Below, piece after piece: positions 34,311 through 47,326 of a DNA stretch of 64,000 bases. Source of the DNA: Sipunculus nudus. Its lineage: Eukaryota; Annelida; Sipuncula; Golfingiida; Sipunculidae. Location of the stretch: NCBI GenBank assembly GCA_026874595.1, contig CM049313.1, positions 66,704,659 to 66,768,658 on the forward strand, written 5' to 3'. The translations under genes and the position numbers were made by a program. A model generated the notes under the pieces. That model searched no databases. It was not told the origin of the DNA and was given only the letters and a program-made list of their open reading frames with translations. The first letter of the stretch is position 1. Each line of letters opens with the position of its first letter.

Positions 34311-36806
34311 CGATGTTGACAGGTGATAACAGTTCTAGTACACTGCGTCTTTGTATCTACGTGTAAACGTTAACATATTTAGTTCTGAGCACACATAGAT
34401 GGTATATATTTCAATAGATATAAAGGATAAATAGACTTTTCCCACCGCACTAACGAAACCTGTCGGCGACAGCTGGCACTGTGGATTCGGGTTTGTTATA
34501 GTGGAAACAAATAGGCCATACCATGCTTTATATCATAGAGTAAACGTATACTTATAAACCTACCCTTATATGGGTGAGGTACTGGCCTTAAATTCTGCTT
34601 ATATTCTGTTTCCCTTTAATAGTCTCTACGATGCTTGCTCTCCCGAACAGAGACGAACGCGCAGTGCGCATGCGCGTGGTTAAGGTGTGTTTTTATCCTT
34701 CATTTCATCTGTGTAATATACTGGACGGAGGTTATAGTTTCACCTTTGTCCGCATGTCAGTATTTCTGTCTGTCTGTCTGTGTGTCTCTATAGCCGCAGT
34801 TCTTTGTCTATGTAAAAGAGATCTCATAAAGTTATACCTTTATTTCAATGACATATTAGGGGACAGGGAAAGGGAAGCTGAGCAAGACAAATACGTGCAC
34901 ATGCAGAATATCACATCCTGGTTTTGTTGGATGTAACCGCCTCCATTTTTTAAATGCTGGTTTAACTAAGTATTTGTACATCTTTAGAATTCTATTCCGG
35001 TTTCTGACTACGTGACAGAGCAGTATCACACGCGCATCCTGTCATTTTATATCTTGGTGTTTACCAGGGCCGGTTACTACTTCACCCGAGGGCCCCTCGG
35101 GGTGTAATCGTCTACATGGCTGGTTCATGGAACACTCGTTCGTGAATGAAGCACGGCCGTTGGGCAGAGTCTTCCCATTAAACTTGCAGAGCGCTCACCC
35201 CTGTGCTGTGCTCTACCCGCTTCCTAACATTTTAAATCTTATTGTTAACCAGGGCCGATGACTACCTCACCTGCGGGACTGGGGATGTAATCATCCCCAT
35301 TGCTGGGTCATGGCGCACTCGCTTGTGAATGAAGCACGGCCTTTGGGCGGAGTCTTCCCATTAAACCGGCAAAGCGCTCACCTTTGTGCTGCGCTCTGCC
35401 CTTGAGCCGCAAAAGCTGGTGAAATATCACATTTAATTTGTTGAGCCGACATAAAGCCGGTCTTTGGTATTGTGAATAATTGTTAAGATTTGTGAATGTT
35501 AGAAAAGGTGATAATGATTAGTGACTGCTTCTCATACAGAGAGAAGCGTCCTAAATGTAAGTCAGAACGAGCACTGCGGCTCAACCCGAACACCATTCAG
35601 GTAAGAATTTATAAGAAAATGATAAGATAAAAAAAAGATTTCAGCATTGTCAATATTTTTATGTATAGACACAGCGAGGAGTAGATTTGCACGGTCGCAT
35701 CAAACTGTGTGTACATCACACGATATTTCAAACGAAGAAACCAACCCTGTGGCACCTAAAACATAAAAACATGTCACCTACATCACGTGAAGATATGGAA
35801 GCAGAATTTAATTGATATAGTAAAATAAAACGACTTGAACTAGATCAATTAATTCATCGTTCATACCTGTATCTACTATCGCGGTCATTATATAGGGCGT
35901 TCCTGATGCATCATCTGACATGGGTGGGCCTACTGTGTATTCAAGGTGCATAAGTGGTTTTGCAGGTTGAAACAATTTAATATGTCTGTATTGACACTGT
36001 CAACATGCAGATACAAACCCGCCCCGTTTTCTGAACTTTCCTTCTGAACGGGTTCGCCACACTCAATGTATGGCTGCCTGGCATCATGAACATGTGTAGG
36101 ACTAATTATATATGAATATAAGGGACCCATATATTTACAAATAACACATAGACGGACAGCAAGGAATGTTTGTGGACATATTTTCTCTTGGTTGGTGAAT
36201 GTTAGAAATATTAGAGTATTTTTATAAAGTTAATGTTTCAATAGCCTCTTGTTTTTTTTTGTGTGTGTGTACTATTGTAAACCCATATATGTTTGGAGAT
36301 ATATCATTATACTATTGAATTTCAGTTTTAGTGAATCGATGTTATCAAAAAGACCTTTTCCGTAAATAATACGTTAAAGTACATACTCAAATGCCTTTAG
36401 CTTTTACTCTTAGTTGTTGCTGATATAATGCAAAACACTAATTCTCTTTCCATGGCGTTGGTCCATACAAGAAAAAAAAACAAGAAATTCTCGCCCTTAT
36501 TTTTTTTTCGAGTAGCATTTAATGTATTTCATAGAGAGCGAGCTTTGGGTCTTTAATAATGTCGATGTCCATGCCTCTTTATCAATAGAGGATTTAATAC
36601 GGCAGTTGATAGTGTAGTTAAACTCCTTCCTGAATATATCACTCTTATTACAAAAATCACCCTTTGGATCCGTAATTGTTGGTTCTAGACAATTTTTTTT
36701 TTCTTTTCATGTTGCCTTATGAATGAATGTTTGGTATCTTTGGCTGAGATCGCTTGTAAGTGAATCATCTGCAAGTATCATATATTGTCATAAATCACAA
36801 TATCAA

Positions 36807-36837
<31 letters not shown>

Positions 36838-36850
36838 ATATAAACAATAT
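34310..36850. repeat. Tandem segmental duplication, unit 1
   Basis: Aligns along most of its length with 36851-39060. Shared anchors in order: gttgacaggtgataac, ggaaacaaataggccatacc, the gtctgtctg tract, a SINE-like repeat, aatgtaagtcagaacgag, cactgtcaacatgcag and tgccttatgaatgaatgttt. Within this unit the 3' part of the SINE is itself duplicated (about 35047-35225 and 35226-35415). Confidence 0.7.
34915..35420 (-). repeat. SINE-like repeat with internal tandem duplication
   Basis: The block from ccagggccggt.actac to gcgctcacc..tgtgctg.gctct occurs twice in a row here but once in the paralogous copy at 37447-37772, so the inner duplication postdates or was lost after the segmental duplication. 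Confidence 0.6.
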
Positions 36851-38999
36851 GTTAACAGGTGATTATGCAGTTCTGGTACACTGCGTCTTCGTATACACGC
36901 GTGTCAAATGTTAAAATATTTACGTCTGAGCACACATGGGTGGTATGTCCCAATAGAAATGATAAATAGATGTTTCCTACAAACAAGCGACATCTGTAAG
37001 CGACCACTGATACTGGGGATTCGGGTCTGTTATAGCGGAAACAAATAGGCCATACCATGCCTCATTTCATTGATTAAACGCATGCTAAATAAACATACAT
37101 TTACTTTCAGTATGAGGTTCTGGCATAGGTTTCTGCTTATATTTTTTCACTTAAAATATAAACTACGATGTTGACTTTCCCGACCAGAGACGATCAGAAC
37201 GCAAGTGCCCATGTTCATGGAAAACGTCTGTTTTGTGATTCATTTCATTTGCATATGATACTGGATGGAGGTTATAGTCTCACCTTTTTCCGCCTGTCAG
37301 TCTGTCTATCTGCCTGTCTGTCTCTCTCTGTTAAACTCTTTAGCCGCATTTTTTTTGTCTATGTACAAGTGATCTCAAAAAGATATCCCTTATTTAATGA
37401 CATATTAAGGAATATAGAAAGGAAAGCTGAGTATAAGACCAAGAATATCTCATTCTGTTTTTTGTTGGAGGTAGACTTCTCCATTTTTTAATGCTGGCTT
37501 TAACTTAGTACATGTACATATGCAGAATTCCATTCCGGTTTCGGACTACGTGACAGGGAAGTATCACACGCTTCCTGTCGCTATATATCTTGGTGTAAAG
37601 TAGACCCGGTGACTACTTCACCTACGGGCCCTGGGGGTGTAATCGTCTGGGTCATGGCGCACTCTTTCGTGACTGAAGCATGGCCGTTGGGCACGGTTTT
37701 CCCATTGGGCCTGCAAAGCACAGGCTGCGCTGTGCTCTACCCTTGTACCAAAGAAGCTGGTGAATATCACAGTTCCTTTATGTACATATTTTTGCCATCA
37801 ACGAACTCGCACGGGGCCGACATAAGGCCGATTTTTGGTATTGTAAATAAGTTATCAGAATTGTGAATGTTGAAAAGGGGAATAATGATTTAGAACTTTT
37901 TCTTATTCATATAGCGTCCTAAATGTATGTCAGAACGAGTATTGCGGCTCAACCCGAAGACCACAGTGAAAATTCAGTTAAATTGAAAAAGGAAATGATA
38001 AATAAAAAAGATTTAAACATTGAGAATATTTTGGTGCAAAGACATAGCGTAGAGCAGATTTGTACGATCGCACTATGTGTAAGATCCCACTATGTGCATA
38101 ATAAACGTGTAAAGATTATTGTAATTAAAGCACAATTGAATTAATATGGAAAAACCGACTTGAACTTGGTCAATTAATTCAAAGTTTATACCTGTAAGCC
38201 TATCTAACATTGCGGTCATTATATAGGACGTCGCTTGTGCGTCATGTAACATGCGTAGGTGTATTCAAGGTGTTTTGCTGGTTGAAAGCAATACATCTGT
38301 ATTGACACTGTCAACATGCAGGTAAAATCTCCTGCCGTCTTCTGATGTTGTCTTCTGGAGGAGTTCGTCACACTCAGTGTGGGTTCCTGACACTATGGAC
38401 ATGTGCAGAACTGATTATATATATGGTTATATATATAGGGACACCGATATTTATCAATAACACAATGACGGAAAGCCAGGAATGTTTGTGGAAATATTTG
38501 CTCCTGATTGGTTATTGTTACGTTTCCTGTCCCCCTTTTTGACCCGCAATATTAAAGTATTTTTTAAATTATAAAGTTAATGTTTCAACAGCCAATATAG
38601 ATTTTTTTTTTTGTACCTACATAGATGTTTGGAGATATATCTTTATTCTACTCAACTACTGTTTTCAGTTAATCGATGTTATCGAAAGATCATTTCCGCA
38701 AATAATACAGTAAATACATACTCACATGTAACTGTAACTCTTGTTGTTGTTGTCATGCAAAACGCGAATTCTTTTTTGCATTGCGTTCGTCCACACCAAA
38801 GAAAAGACACCTGATAGTGTAAATAAACTCAATCCTAAATGTACCAATCTAATTTCAAATATCACCCTTTTCGATCCGTAATTGTTCGGTTCTAGACAAC
38901 CTTTTTTTCTTCACGTTGCCTTATGAATGAATGTTTAGCATCTTTGACCTTACTCGCTGGTTCGTGAATCACCTGTAAGCGTCATGTAATGTCATAAAT

Positions 39000-39031
<32 letters not shown>

Positions 39032-39061
39032 CACACACAAATATATATATATATATATATA
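36851..39061. repeat. Tandem segmental duplication, unit 2
   Basis: Direct copy of unit 1 at an offset of about 2.5 kb, visibly diverged by substitutions and indels. Both units end in a microsatellite: (TA)n in unit 1; (CA)n then (TA)n at 39001-39061 in unit 2. No gene recognised in either. Confidence 0.7.
37447..37772 (-). repeat. SINE-like repeat, single-copy version
   Basis: Same family as 27600-27985 and 34915-35420; reads gcagaattccattccgg ... ggccgttgggcacggttttc ... gtgctctaccc. Confidence 0.6.
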
Positions 39062-40086
39062 TTGCATGCAGTTATGCAGTTAGAGTCATATTTTAAAAAC
39101 CGACCTTGAAAAGAACATGAAATTAATCAATTTAATAGCATTAACAATTTTTTGTTAATTTTTTTTATTTAAGGGTGAATCTCTGAGACCTACCTATTTA
39201 TCAATTACCTGTTCTGTTCCGAAGTCAAACAGCTTAACTATGCACGATGTCCTATAGAGCCTGGTCGAGTAGGATATCCCTTTTCCAAGAGAATGCGCAT
39301 TGCGCGTAATGATAGGCTGCGGTGCTTATAGATTTCATTGTCCAGTACTGCAGGTTTTGTCTAATGAAATTAAACACAAACCGGAAGCTCAAACTGCAAC
39401 CTTGCCGTTAAAGATAACGTAACTTATTTGAAATATAACAAAATTTAGATTTTTCTTGTCAATTAAAGCACCCGAATTCTCATTGCCAGTTATCGCCGGC
39501 GCAGTTGGCGCATTATACTACGTATATATATGTACACACACACATATATATGATTTTAACCACAGTTACCTGATGATCGGGTCTCATCCCGTGTTGTGAA
39601 TTTACAGTGTTGTTTTTCTTCAGCGTTTAATATATATATATATATATATATATATTTATTTATTGGGTAAAAATGAACATTTAATAAATGCAAAACAAAT
39701 TTTCTTAAGGTAAATATTTCTGACCTTATTGTTGATAGGATGGATATATATACTGTGTATATACACAAACAGATTCTGAAATATGTCTGTCAAGATAACC
39801 TACATCCAAAATCCAGATTCTATAGAAAAAGAGCAAAAACTTTAGGTGATAAAATCGAAGTTGACCCTTCTCTCACGAGATGGCACATGGTGAGGGTATC
39901 CAGTCTCTGACTAACTTGTTTCTAAATGCAAAACGGGTTTGAGGTAAAAAAAAAGTGTTATGTCATCACACGCCGTAGGCAGCATCCCACGATGCCTGTC
40001 ATTGATTCGGTCAGGTCCGTGTTCCACCAGAAAGAACTATGTACGGTTACAGTGGTTATACACCAGCATATAGGAATGTTGCGTGG

Positions 40087-40147
<61 letters not shown>

Positions 40148-40436
40148 GGAAAATGTTTGTGTATTCATGTCTATTACCATGATTTAGTTAGGCCACAGGA
40201 AACAAATACATACTTTCTCTGCGAGATTCACGACATAATTAAATTGCTTCAAACCATAACGTATTTGAAAATTAAGATTTCATTCATACAGGTATCCTAC
40301 TACAAATTGCGGATGAAGACGCGGTAATCCGCAGAGTATTCCTCAGACTATTTTAGAGCCCTTATCCAACCCTGACCTCGCAAAAATATCGAAACCACAA
40401 TGTCTTGGACCAGCGTGGCCTTACTGTCGGTCCTAA
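39062..40436. other. Intergenic, no gene seen
   Basis: AT-rich with (TA)n at 39630-39655 and 40088-40144. The small open frames are largely Tyr-Ile from the microsatellites. Confidence 0.55.
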
Positions 40437-41131
40437 AGGCCGTGTCACACAGCCGTTGACGCATAAATTGCGCATAATGTACGCATAAAATATGAGGCAT
40501 ACGCGAAGAAACGCAATTCATGCGCGATATACGTAATTCATAAGTTTTTCATGCGCATTTCATTCGTCGCCATGCGCAGCGAGTGGGGGCCGGGGTGGGC
40601 TTACGCGGACATACGCGAAAACGGTTTTGAGCTGCACAAAATTTTTCCTCTTTTTGGATTTACGCGATCTATGCGTAATTTACGTAGTTTATATGCAGTT
40701 CTTACGCAAATCATGCGTAATTCATACGCGCATGTGCGCGATACATACGAGATTGTTACGCAAAATCGGCGATTTTCACGACCGTTCCGCGTATGTCCGC
40801 GTATGTTTAACGAACCTTTCACGCATATAACACGCATGTATCGCAGGTGTATCACTTATATATCGCGTAAACCGCTAAGAACTACGCACATTACGTGGGA
40901 ATTATCTAGGAATTTGGCTTTTCCGTGGATATGCGTGTTCTTTGCGCAGTTTATTCGTATTTCATGCGTAGTTTATGCGTCGTTCTTGCGTGATTCATCT
41001 GTCAAAATTTCACGCATAACCCCCAACTTTTCTATTTTTTTTCCACTTATGTCCGCGTATAAATCCAGATTTTTCAATTTTATGCGTACATTATGCGCAA
41101 TTTATGCGTCAACGGCTGTGTGACACGGCCT
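40437..41131. mobile_element. 695 bp MITE, PIF/Harbinger-like, perfect 55 bp inverted ends
   Basis: Ends AGGCCGTGTCACACAGCC... are exact inverted copies over 55 bp, flanked by TAA on both sides, the three-base target typical of PIF/Harbinger elements. The interior is packed with variants of atgcgtaa and tacgcata on both strands. The 190-residue open frame inside is a composition artefact; no transposase is encoded. Confidence 0.82.
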
Positions 41132-41134
41132 TAA

Positions 41135-41657
41135 CATTAGATCCTCGCTTTACGTGTTTTACGCTCGGGAAGTTAATTCATAACTATGCTCCACGAGGCA
41201 TGTTCTTAATAATTACACCAATAAGCAATACACATTCTCTGTGTAATTATGTTTTATTGCTAAAAACGACCAACGCATGCATGCTTCGTTGCACGTAATG
41301 GATATTCTCTTGTAAAGGTTCGGTGACCTTTACATAATTCGCTGATTTTCACGTGTACTTTAGAGTGGGTTATGTACTAGAGCTGGTATCTGTGCCACTG
41401 CATTGTTTGGTGACACCTTGGGAAGGCATACGGCCATGACAGTAAGTCTCTCTATTACTCAGAGCGTTAAAGGTTGACCTCAGCGAAAATCACTATGTAT
41501 CTCTCTGTGTTTAATGAATCGCTAATAGCAGGCCAAGATTATGGAGCAGTCGTCATGATTACCCTATAGTGGCAGTATGTTTTGAATATGGACCGATCTT
41601 ATTTGTGTTTTCGACACATCGTCCCTATATATATGTCCATGGAAAGTGCCTGCGCCA

Positions 41658-41741
<84 letters not shown>

Positions 41742-44260
41742 ATATATTGCAGTGTAAACTTCTGATGTTCAAAAAGTTATAATCGGTAAATCGTTGGATT
41801 TAGCGTAAAGCGTAATTTGAATATAGGTCACTTTACACCTATAAAAAAGATTTTTTTGCCGTTTAAAAAACCAAAAACTGTACTTTTTCTTTTCTTTAAC
41901 TTCAGAATCATTGATTTAAAATAATCAATTGTTATTGATGGATGAGAGAAAGGTATAAGAAGACCAGTACCACATTCAATCTCTTGTTAACTTGTAGTCG
42001 TAGTTTCAATCTAACAGTAAATAATTTCCAGAAGGGAAACTATCAAACATGACTCCACGGATATAGATATCAAAATATACCTTTTGCATTTTTTCCCTTC
42101 ATATACGATCTGACAATTTGTAAATTGCGAAATTGTTGTTAATGGGTACAGATGTGCAACTTATGCTATTCTCCTGAGACATACTTTACAACTGAAAACT
42201 CATGAACAAAGTTGAGACAAAAATTAATGCAGACTTTAAAGTCAGACAATTCATACTATGTGTTTTATTTTGTGAATTTACAGTTTATAGCACGAGGATT
42301 ATATTTATTCAAGAGAAATGTGGAACAAGATCACCAAACTTGATTTTGCATAACCGGTCTGTAAGCCCCTTTCGAATATTCATATTCAATGAAAGATTCC
42401 CCGAAAACTAAAAAATACAGACGGTCTTTTAACCCTTTTTCTTCACAACAGTCAAGCATCTTTTAAATAATAATATTATGGTGATCCAAGTAAAGTCTTA
42501 ATTATTTTGGATTTTTTCTGGCTATCCTCATAAGTCCATCTATAACTGTTGAGTACAGCTGCTAACAGACGAATCAACCAACGTCGATAATTACATGCTA
42601 AAACTTGCTTCGCAGAGGTATTATTAATTCAGCAAATAAGACCTCTGGAGCAAGCTGGTAGAATAGAGAATTCAAAGCAAAAGAATAAATGATCTGGACA
42701 TTATTTTTTTCTCTCAACCGATTTATAAATATAAATTAGACTTGGGTATATTAATTATCACTTTTTAAGGTATCGTATAGAGATGAACATGGGATGTGAG
42801 CACAAGTGTCCAACGATGTAAACATTTCATTCATTATTTAATCTCAAATAACTGATCAGTCATTAAATAAAAACACAGGTACATATAAACATTTAAGTGC
42901 ATTAGACATCATAAAATAAGGTAAACGAATAACTCATGATTGAATATTATTCTCTAATTAATTTTTGAGATATTACTCACCAGCGTTTATTTTGAATAAC
43001 TGGTATAGCTTAAATTATTTTTCCATGTGTGCAGTTGCTTCATTAGTGTATAACTTGCTTTAATACGTTCAAACGTCATATTTCTTTTATATATACGTCT
43101 GAATTATAAAATGCATTTCTTTCGTTCGCATAAATATGCATTATCGTTTACATATTTATTTGTTAATTTATACATTTGTAATCGATAATAAATGTTTCAT
43201 AAAACAAGACTATAGGTATTAAACACTGTCAGTTTACTCAAGTTTCTTGTACCGTTTTCTACATATTTTTCTTTTAAAGAGCGACAAGGACACATAATTT
43301 CAAAACAGATTCCCCATTGAGAATTCCAACTGATACATACAGCAAAAATACCAGTCCGCATGCACATATGACACAATCGGCACAACAACATAAGTGCATA
43401 ATTCCATGCAACAAGCATATATTACATGCCATGAGTGTAGGTTAGGTTAAGATTTATAAAAAAAAAACTATTGCCATTGCATTTGTGTTTGTTCTTAAAT
43501 GAATTGATTTATTCTGTATATTTTCAACCATTTTCAGCACAGAAAGTCTTTTGATAAGTAGTTTATCCAAGTTTTTATTATGGGTCTTAGATTGTGGTAG
43601 AACTTTTCTTCTGATTGTGATAAATTTTCTCAGTATATGCTTTTCTCTCTTAAAGTAATGCAACATTTACATGAACAGACAAGGACCTAGAGGCACACAT
43701 CGACTCCCGCCATATGTTTGACTAGGAATGTGTTCGATCAGATATCTTCAGAACCCGGCAAGAACCCCTTTTGATTCAAAATACATAGAAAAAAATTAAT
43801 TTTAAATAGAACTCCTTATTATGCTTGTTGAATATCATGGGGACCCTGTTTGTTAAACAGAGCAACGAGGATTTTCAATTGTAAACTATGCAAATATGAA
43901 CAAGAGACCCAACGTTGAGGTCTGAAATTGACAAAACTAACAGTGAATTTGAAAATAAACGTTTTGGGCCGTGAACCAAAATCTGTAGTTGTCATGGTTG
44001 TTGCCAAGGAATAAACATGTACCTGTATAATTCATGCTTAAGGCTCCTGCTAGTGCAGGGATATTTGGCAATAAGTTTTACATAAAATAGAAAAACACCC
44101 ACATTTTTTAAATTTTGTGATGAGTAATAATATTTACATGATTAACTATTTTGAAAATTATCCATTCAAGTTAATACATGTAATTGACCTTTTTTAATGT
44201 ACAGTTGACATTTATATGAAAACTAATGTCTACATATTTTCTGACTGCTTCAGGAATATG
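41135..44260. other. Intergenic, no gene seen
   Basis: Contains a long (TA)n at about 41661-41745. The remainder is AT-rich unique-looking sequence with only short unconvincing frames. Confidence 0.55.
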
Positions 44261-44780
44261 CCGAAAAAAACCCCCATTTGACTTAACAGAGAGTAAGCCA
44301 CCACAGGTGGCGCCATCTGCAGGCAAAACACATAGCAGTCACATAATCAATCATGTTTGCCAAATTTGGTAATGATTGGTCCTGAGATAAAAAAGGTGAC
44401 CGATTTACGCCATACATGGATTGGCAAGACGCTAAATAAAAAAATCGCAGTAAGCATAGATCAAAGTATTTTTAAAACATCAGTTTGAAAATAATTGCAT
44501 TAAGAATAGTGTTATTTAATTTCTCTGGCTCCAAGGAATTATTGTATATGATATGAAGACTTGTGTCTGCTTATTTACTTACTGACTTTCATGAGGGAAA
44601 GTATAAAATACTATTTCCGATCTCAAAGAGTAGATCAACAGAGGTGGCGCAATCTGCAGGTTATAATCAAATAAAATCACGTGATGAGTAAAAATTAGTA
44701 AAAATAGGGGCGGGACGGACGGACTAACGGAAGGCACGCGGTGGACGGACAGACAGAGACCATTTAGTATAGTCCTCTCT
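44260..44780. repeat. Direct repeats carrying a CTCF-like motif
   Basis: gagtaagccaccacaggtgg with gcgccatctgcagg at about 44290-44325, and gagtagatcaacagaggtgg with cgcaatctgcagg at about 44630-44660, share flanking sequence in the same orientation. A related ggcagatggcgcc occurs at about 47732. Confidence 0.5.
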
Positions 44781-45534
44781 CCTGCAGCGGGGGAATGAAA
44801 AACCTCATTTGCTAAGCTTAAATCAATACGAATCATGAGTTTTTGGTATATTTGACAAAGACATGATTTATAAACAGGCTCACCCTGATCTTTAATACGT
44901 CTCAAATGCAAAAAGTCCGCAAATTATTTTACTCAATATTTCATTATAATTGATGCCTTAAATTTTCCGTCAGTCTGAATGAAGATAAATACATATACCT
45001 CTAATCTTAATTTTGTCTGTACACCATGCATTGAATTGCAAAAGTATTTAAATTATCATGTTTCTTATAAGCATCCTAGATTATCGGCATAATAATAGTT
45101 TTTTTCACGTCACACATTATCAAATGAAAGTGCGGATCCTGAGAATAACATGAGAATAGGCATTCTTACACCGTTCGACAGAAGGGGGATCTAGTCCACT
45201 GGTTGTCCCATTTAATGCTGTGTATTAAACAAGCATTGGGTTTATACGATTCACATGCTTTTATATTTTATTAAAAAATAAATCCTCTCTTTTCTCAAAT
45301 TTTAATATACTTAAACCAAAGAAGCCTAAGTCATTGGTTCCTGTAGTCAATATATTGTATCTTGGCAATATTATTGAGGTAAGGTTACCAGGGTCACAAT
45401 CTCTCCTCCGTATGCAATGCCCGCGAAACACGTTAAGCATCCAATTAAAAATAAATTCCCATGACTGACCTTGTGGTTCACTTGTGACGCTGATACAAGA
45501 GTTAGTTACATAAATACTATATTTTCCAAGCCAT

Positions 45535-45598
<64 letters not shown>

Positions 45599-46720
45599 GT
45601 TTATGAATATTATGGGTTCTTGTAAGTGCCTGATTATACACCTTTCACACATCTTTTGACGAGACTTGTACTACAACAATTGATTTAATGCAATTAAAAA
45701 TTTGATGATACTTCTACACGTTTTTTGTCGCTGGCGGAGGTTTGCGCTCTCTGAGTACATGTCGTTATTCTGATTACACAGAAAGGTTGTTTTTTATAGG
45801 CGCTTGTCAATTTGATCCCCTCCCCCCCTCCCTTCGCATCACCTTTTTATTTCGGTACAAATTCACCTATTTTGAGCTCTAGTCTTTAAATATCTCTTGT
45901 AAAAAAAATTATAATTTTTGTTTATTTCGTTTTGCTTCTATGTAATATCTGTTTAGCAAAACACTTCCTTTATTATGTAGTATCTTGATTATATGAATTT
46001 TATCAGACATTTAAAATAAAACTGCAGAAACCGTTCCGCCCTTATTTCTGCAGAATGTGCCTATAGGAATCCAAAATTTTAGCCATATTATTATGGAAAT
46101 GATAGTGCAAAGAGCTATGACAGTTTAATTATCTGAAAGCCCACCAGATGGGGGCACCGGCCATCAGCTACGGTGCCGGCACGCTTTCGTTATATATAAA
46201 TCTTTCTACTCGAAACGAATCGCTTCTGTTTGGGCAATATGGGACGGCCGGGACTGTTTGTCTCAACTGACAAACTCAAGCAAAATAACATTATGCACAC
46301 TTTGCACATTTATACATACGCCGCTCGTGAATTAAGAGCCCCGGTGCATTGTGGGGGTTATATCTTGACTCCAACAATCCCTAAACTGTAGAGTGCTGCT
46401 CACAAGAGTCCGACTCTGCGCAAAATGTGTGCCGTGCCGGCGTTTCTATTTGTTTAATATACTAATAAGATAAGTGAAACGCAGGCAGACCGCTTGATGA
46501 ACGTTCCCTACGATCAGGCAAGACACGATTTATTAAGATTGATTTAACTGATATTGTGAGCTGTATTGGATCTCCATGATATTAGAATTAAGTTCATTTA
46601 AGATGTTAAGTATGCATTTGCAGACACTGTTACAAGACACTTTGGTCTAGATAAGTAATTCATTACCGAGTAAACTTGAATATAAATATGTAACAAGGTT
46701 TGGTAGTGTACATATATATC
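44781..46720. other. Intergenic, no gene seen
   Basis: (TA)n at 45541-45595; otherwise AT-rich with no recognised element. Confidence 0.5.
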
Positions 46721-46725
46721 CAGTG

Positions 46726-46925
46726 GAGGATCCAGGGGTCAAGGGGGTCCTGACACCCCCCCCCCCCACCCCTTTAATTTGGAGTCGAAACCACCTTTCA
46801 AACCAAATTTTGCGACCATGACCCCCTCCTTCCCGGACCAGAGGACCAATTTTTGGTTTTCTTTCAGTCTTCCTTGGCTTGACGCTCCCCTTTTCCAAAA
46901 TCCTGGACCCCCCCCCCCCCCCCGA
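46726..46925. mobile_element. GGATCCAGG MITE, inverted relative to the 6.3 kb copy
   Basis: The reverse complement reads gtccaggattttggaaaagg, then ggaagactgaaagaaaa and ggtcctctggtccgggaagg, matching 6290-6485 almost word for word. Ends carry ggatcc or tcctgg beside C runs. A related copy lies at 61592-61772. Confidence 0.65.
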
Positions 46926-47291
46926 TATCTCAGAGTATTCTCTGTCTTTATTCTATGTCTTATTTACTCAAAATTCTGTAATTTACTCATATAGGTGTAT
47001 ATGTAGTTTTGTAGTTTATTATCTGTGTCAACCGATAAACATAGGTCCCTTACTAATGTCCTAGGAAAAGGCGGCCCTTACCAAGTGACGGACTGGGTTC
47101 CCGTTGGTTTAACGTGTAAAAATAGAGATGGTTACAACAAAAACACAAGGCAGTGATTAAGCAACAACGAATATGTAATTAAAAGAATATTACAAAATTC
47201 AAAACCACCTCCCAGATAGGATTCCCAGCTTGTTACGCCTTACAAGAGTAGGAGTATACTCCACATTAAATGCACTGTCTGCACACACACA

Positions 47292-47326
<35 letters not shown>

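Noticed and set aside
40551-41123. 190-codon plus-strand frame
   Set aside because: Lies wholly inside the Harbinger-like MITE; Arg/Tyr/Met-rich text comes from the atgcgta words, and there is no transposase motif.
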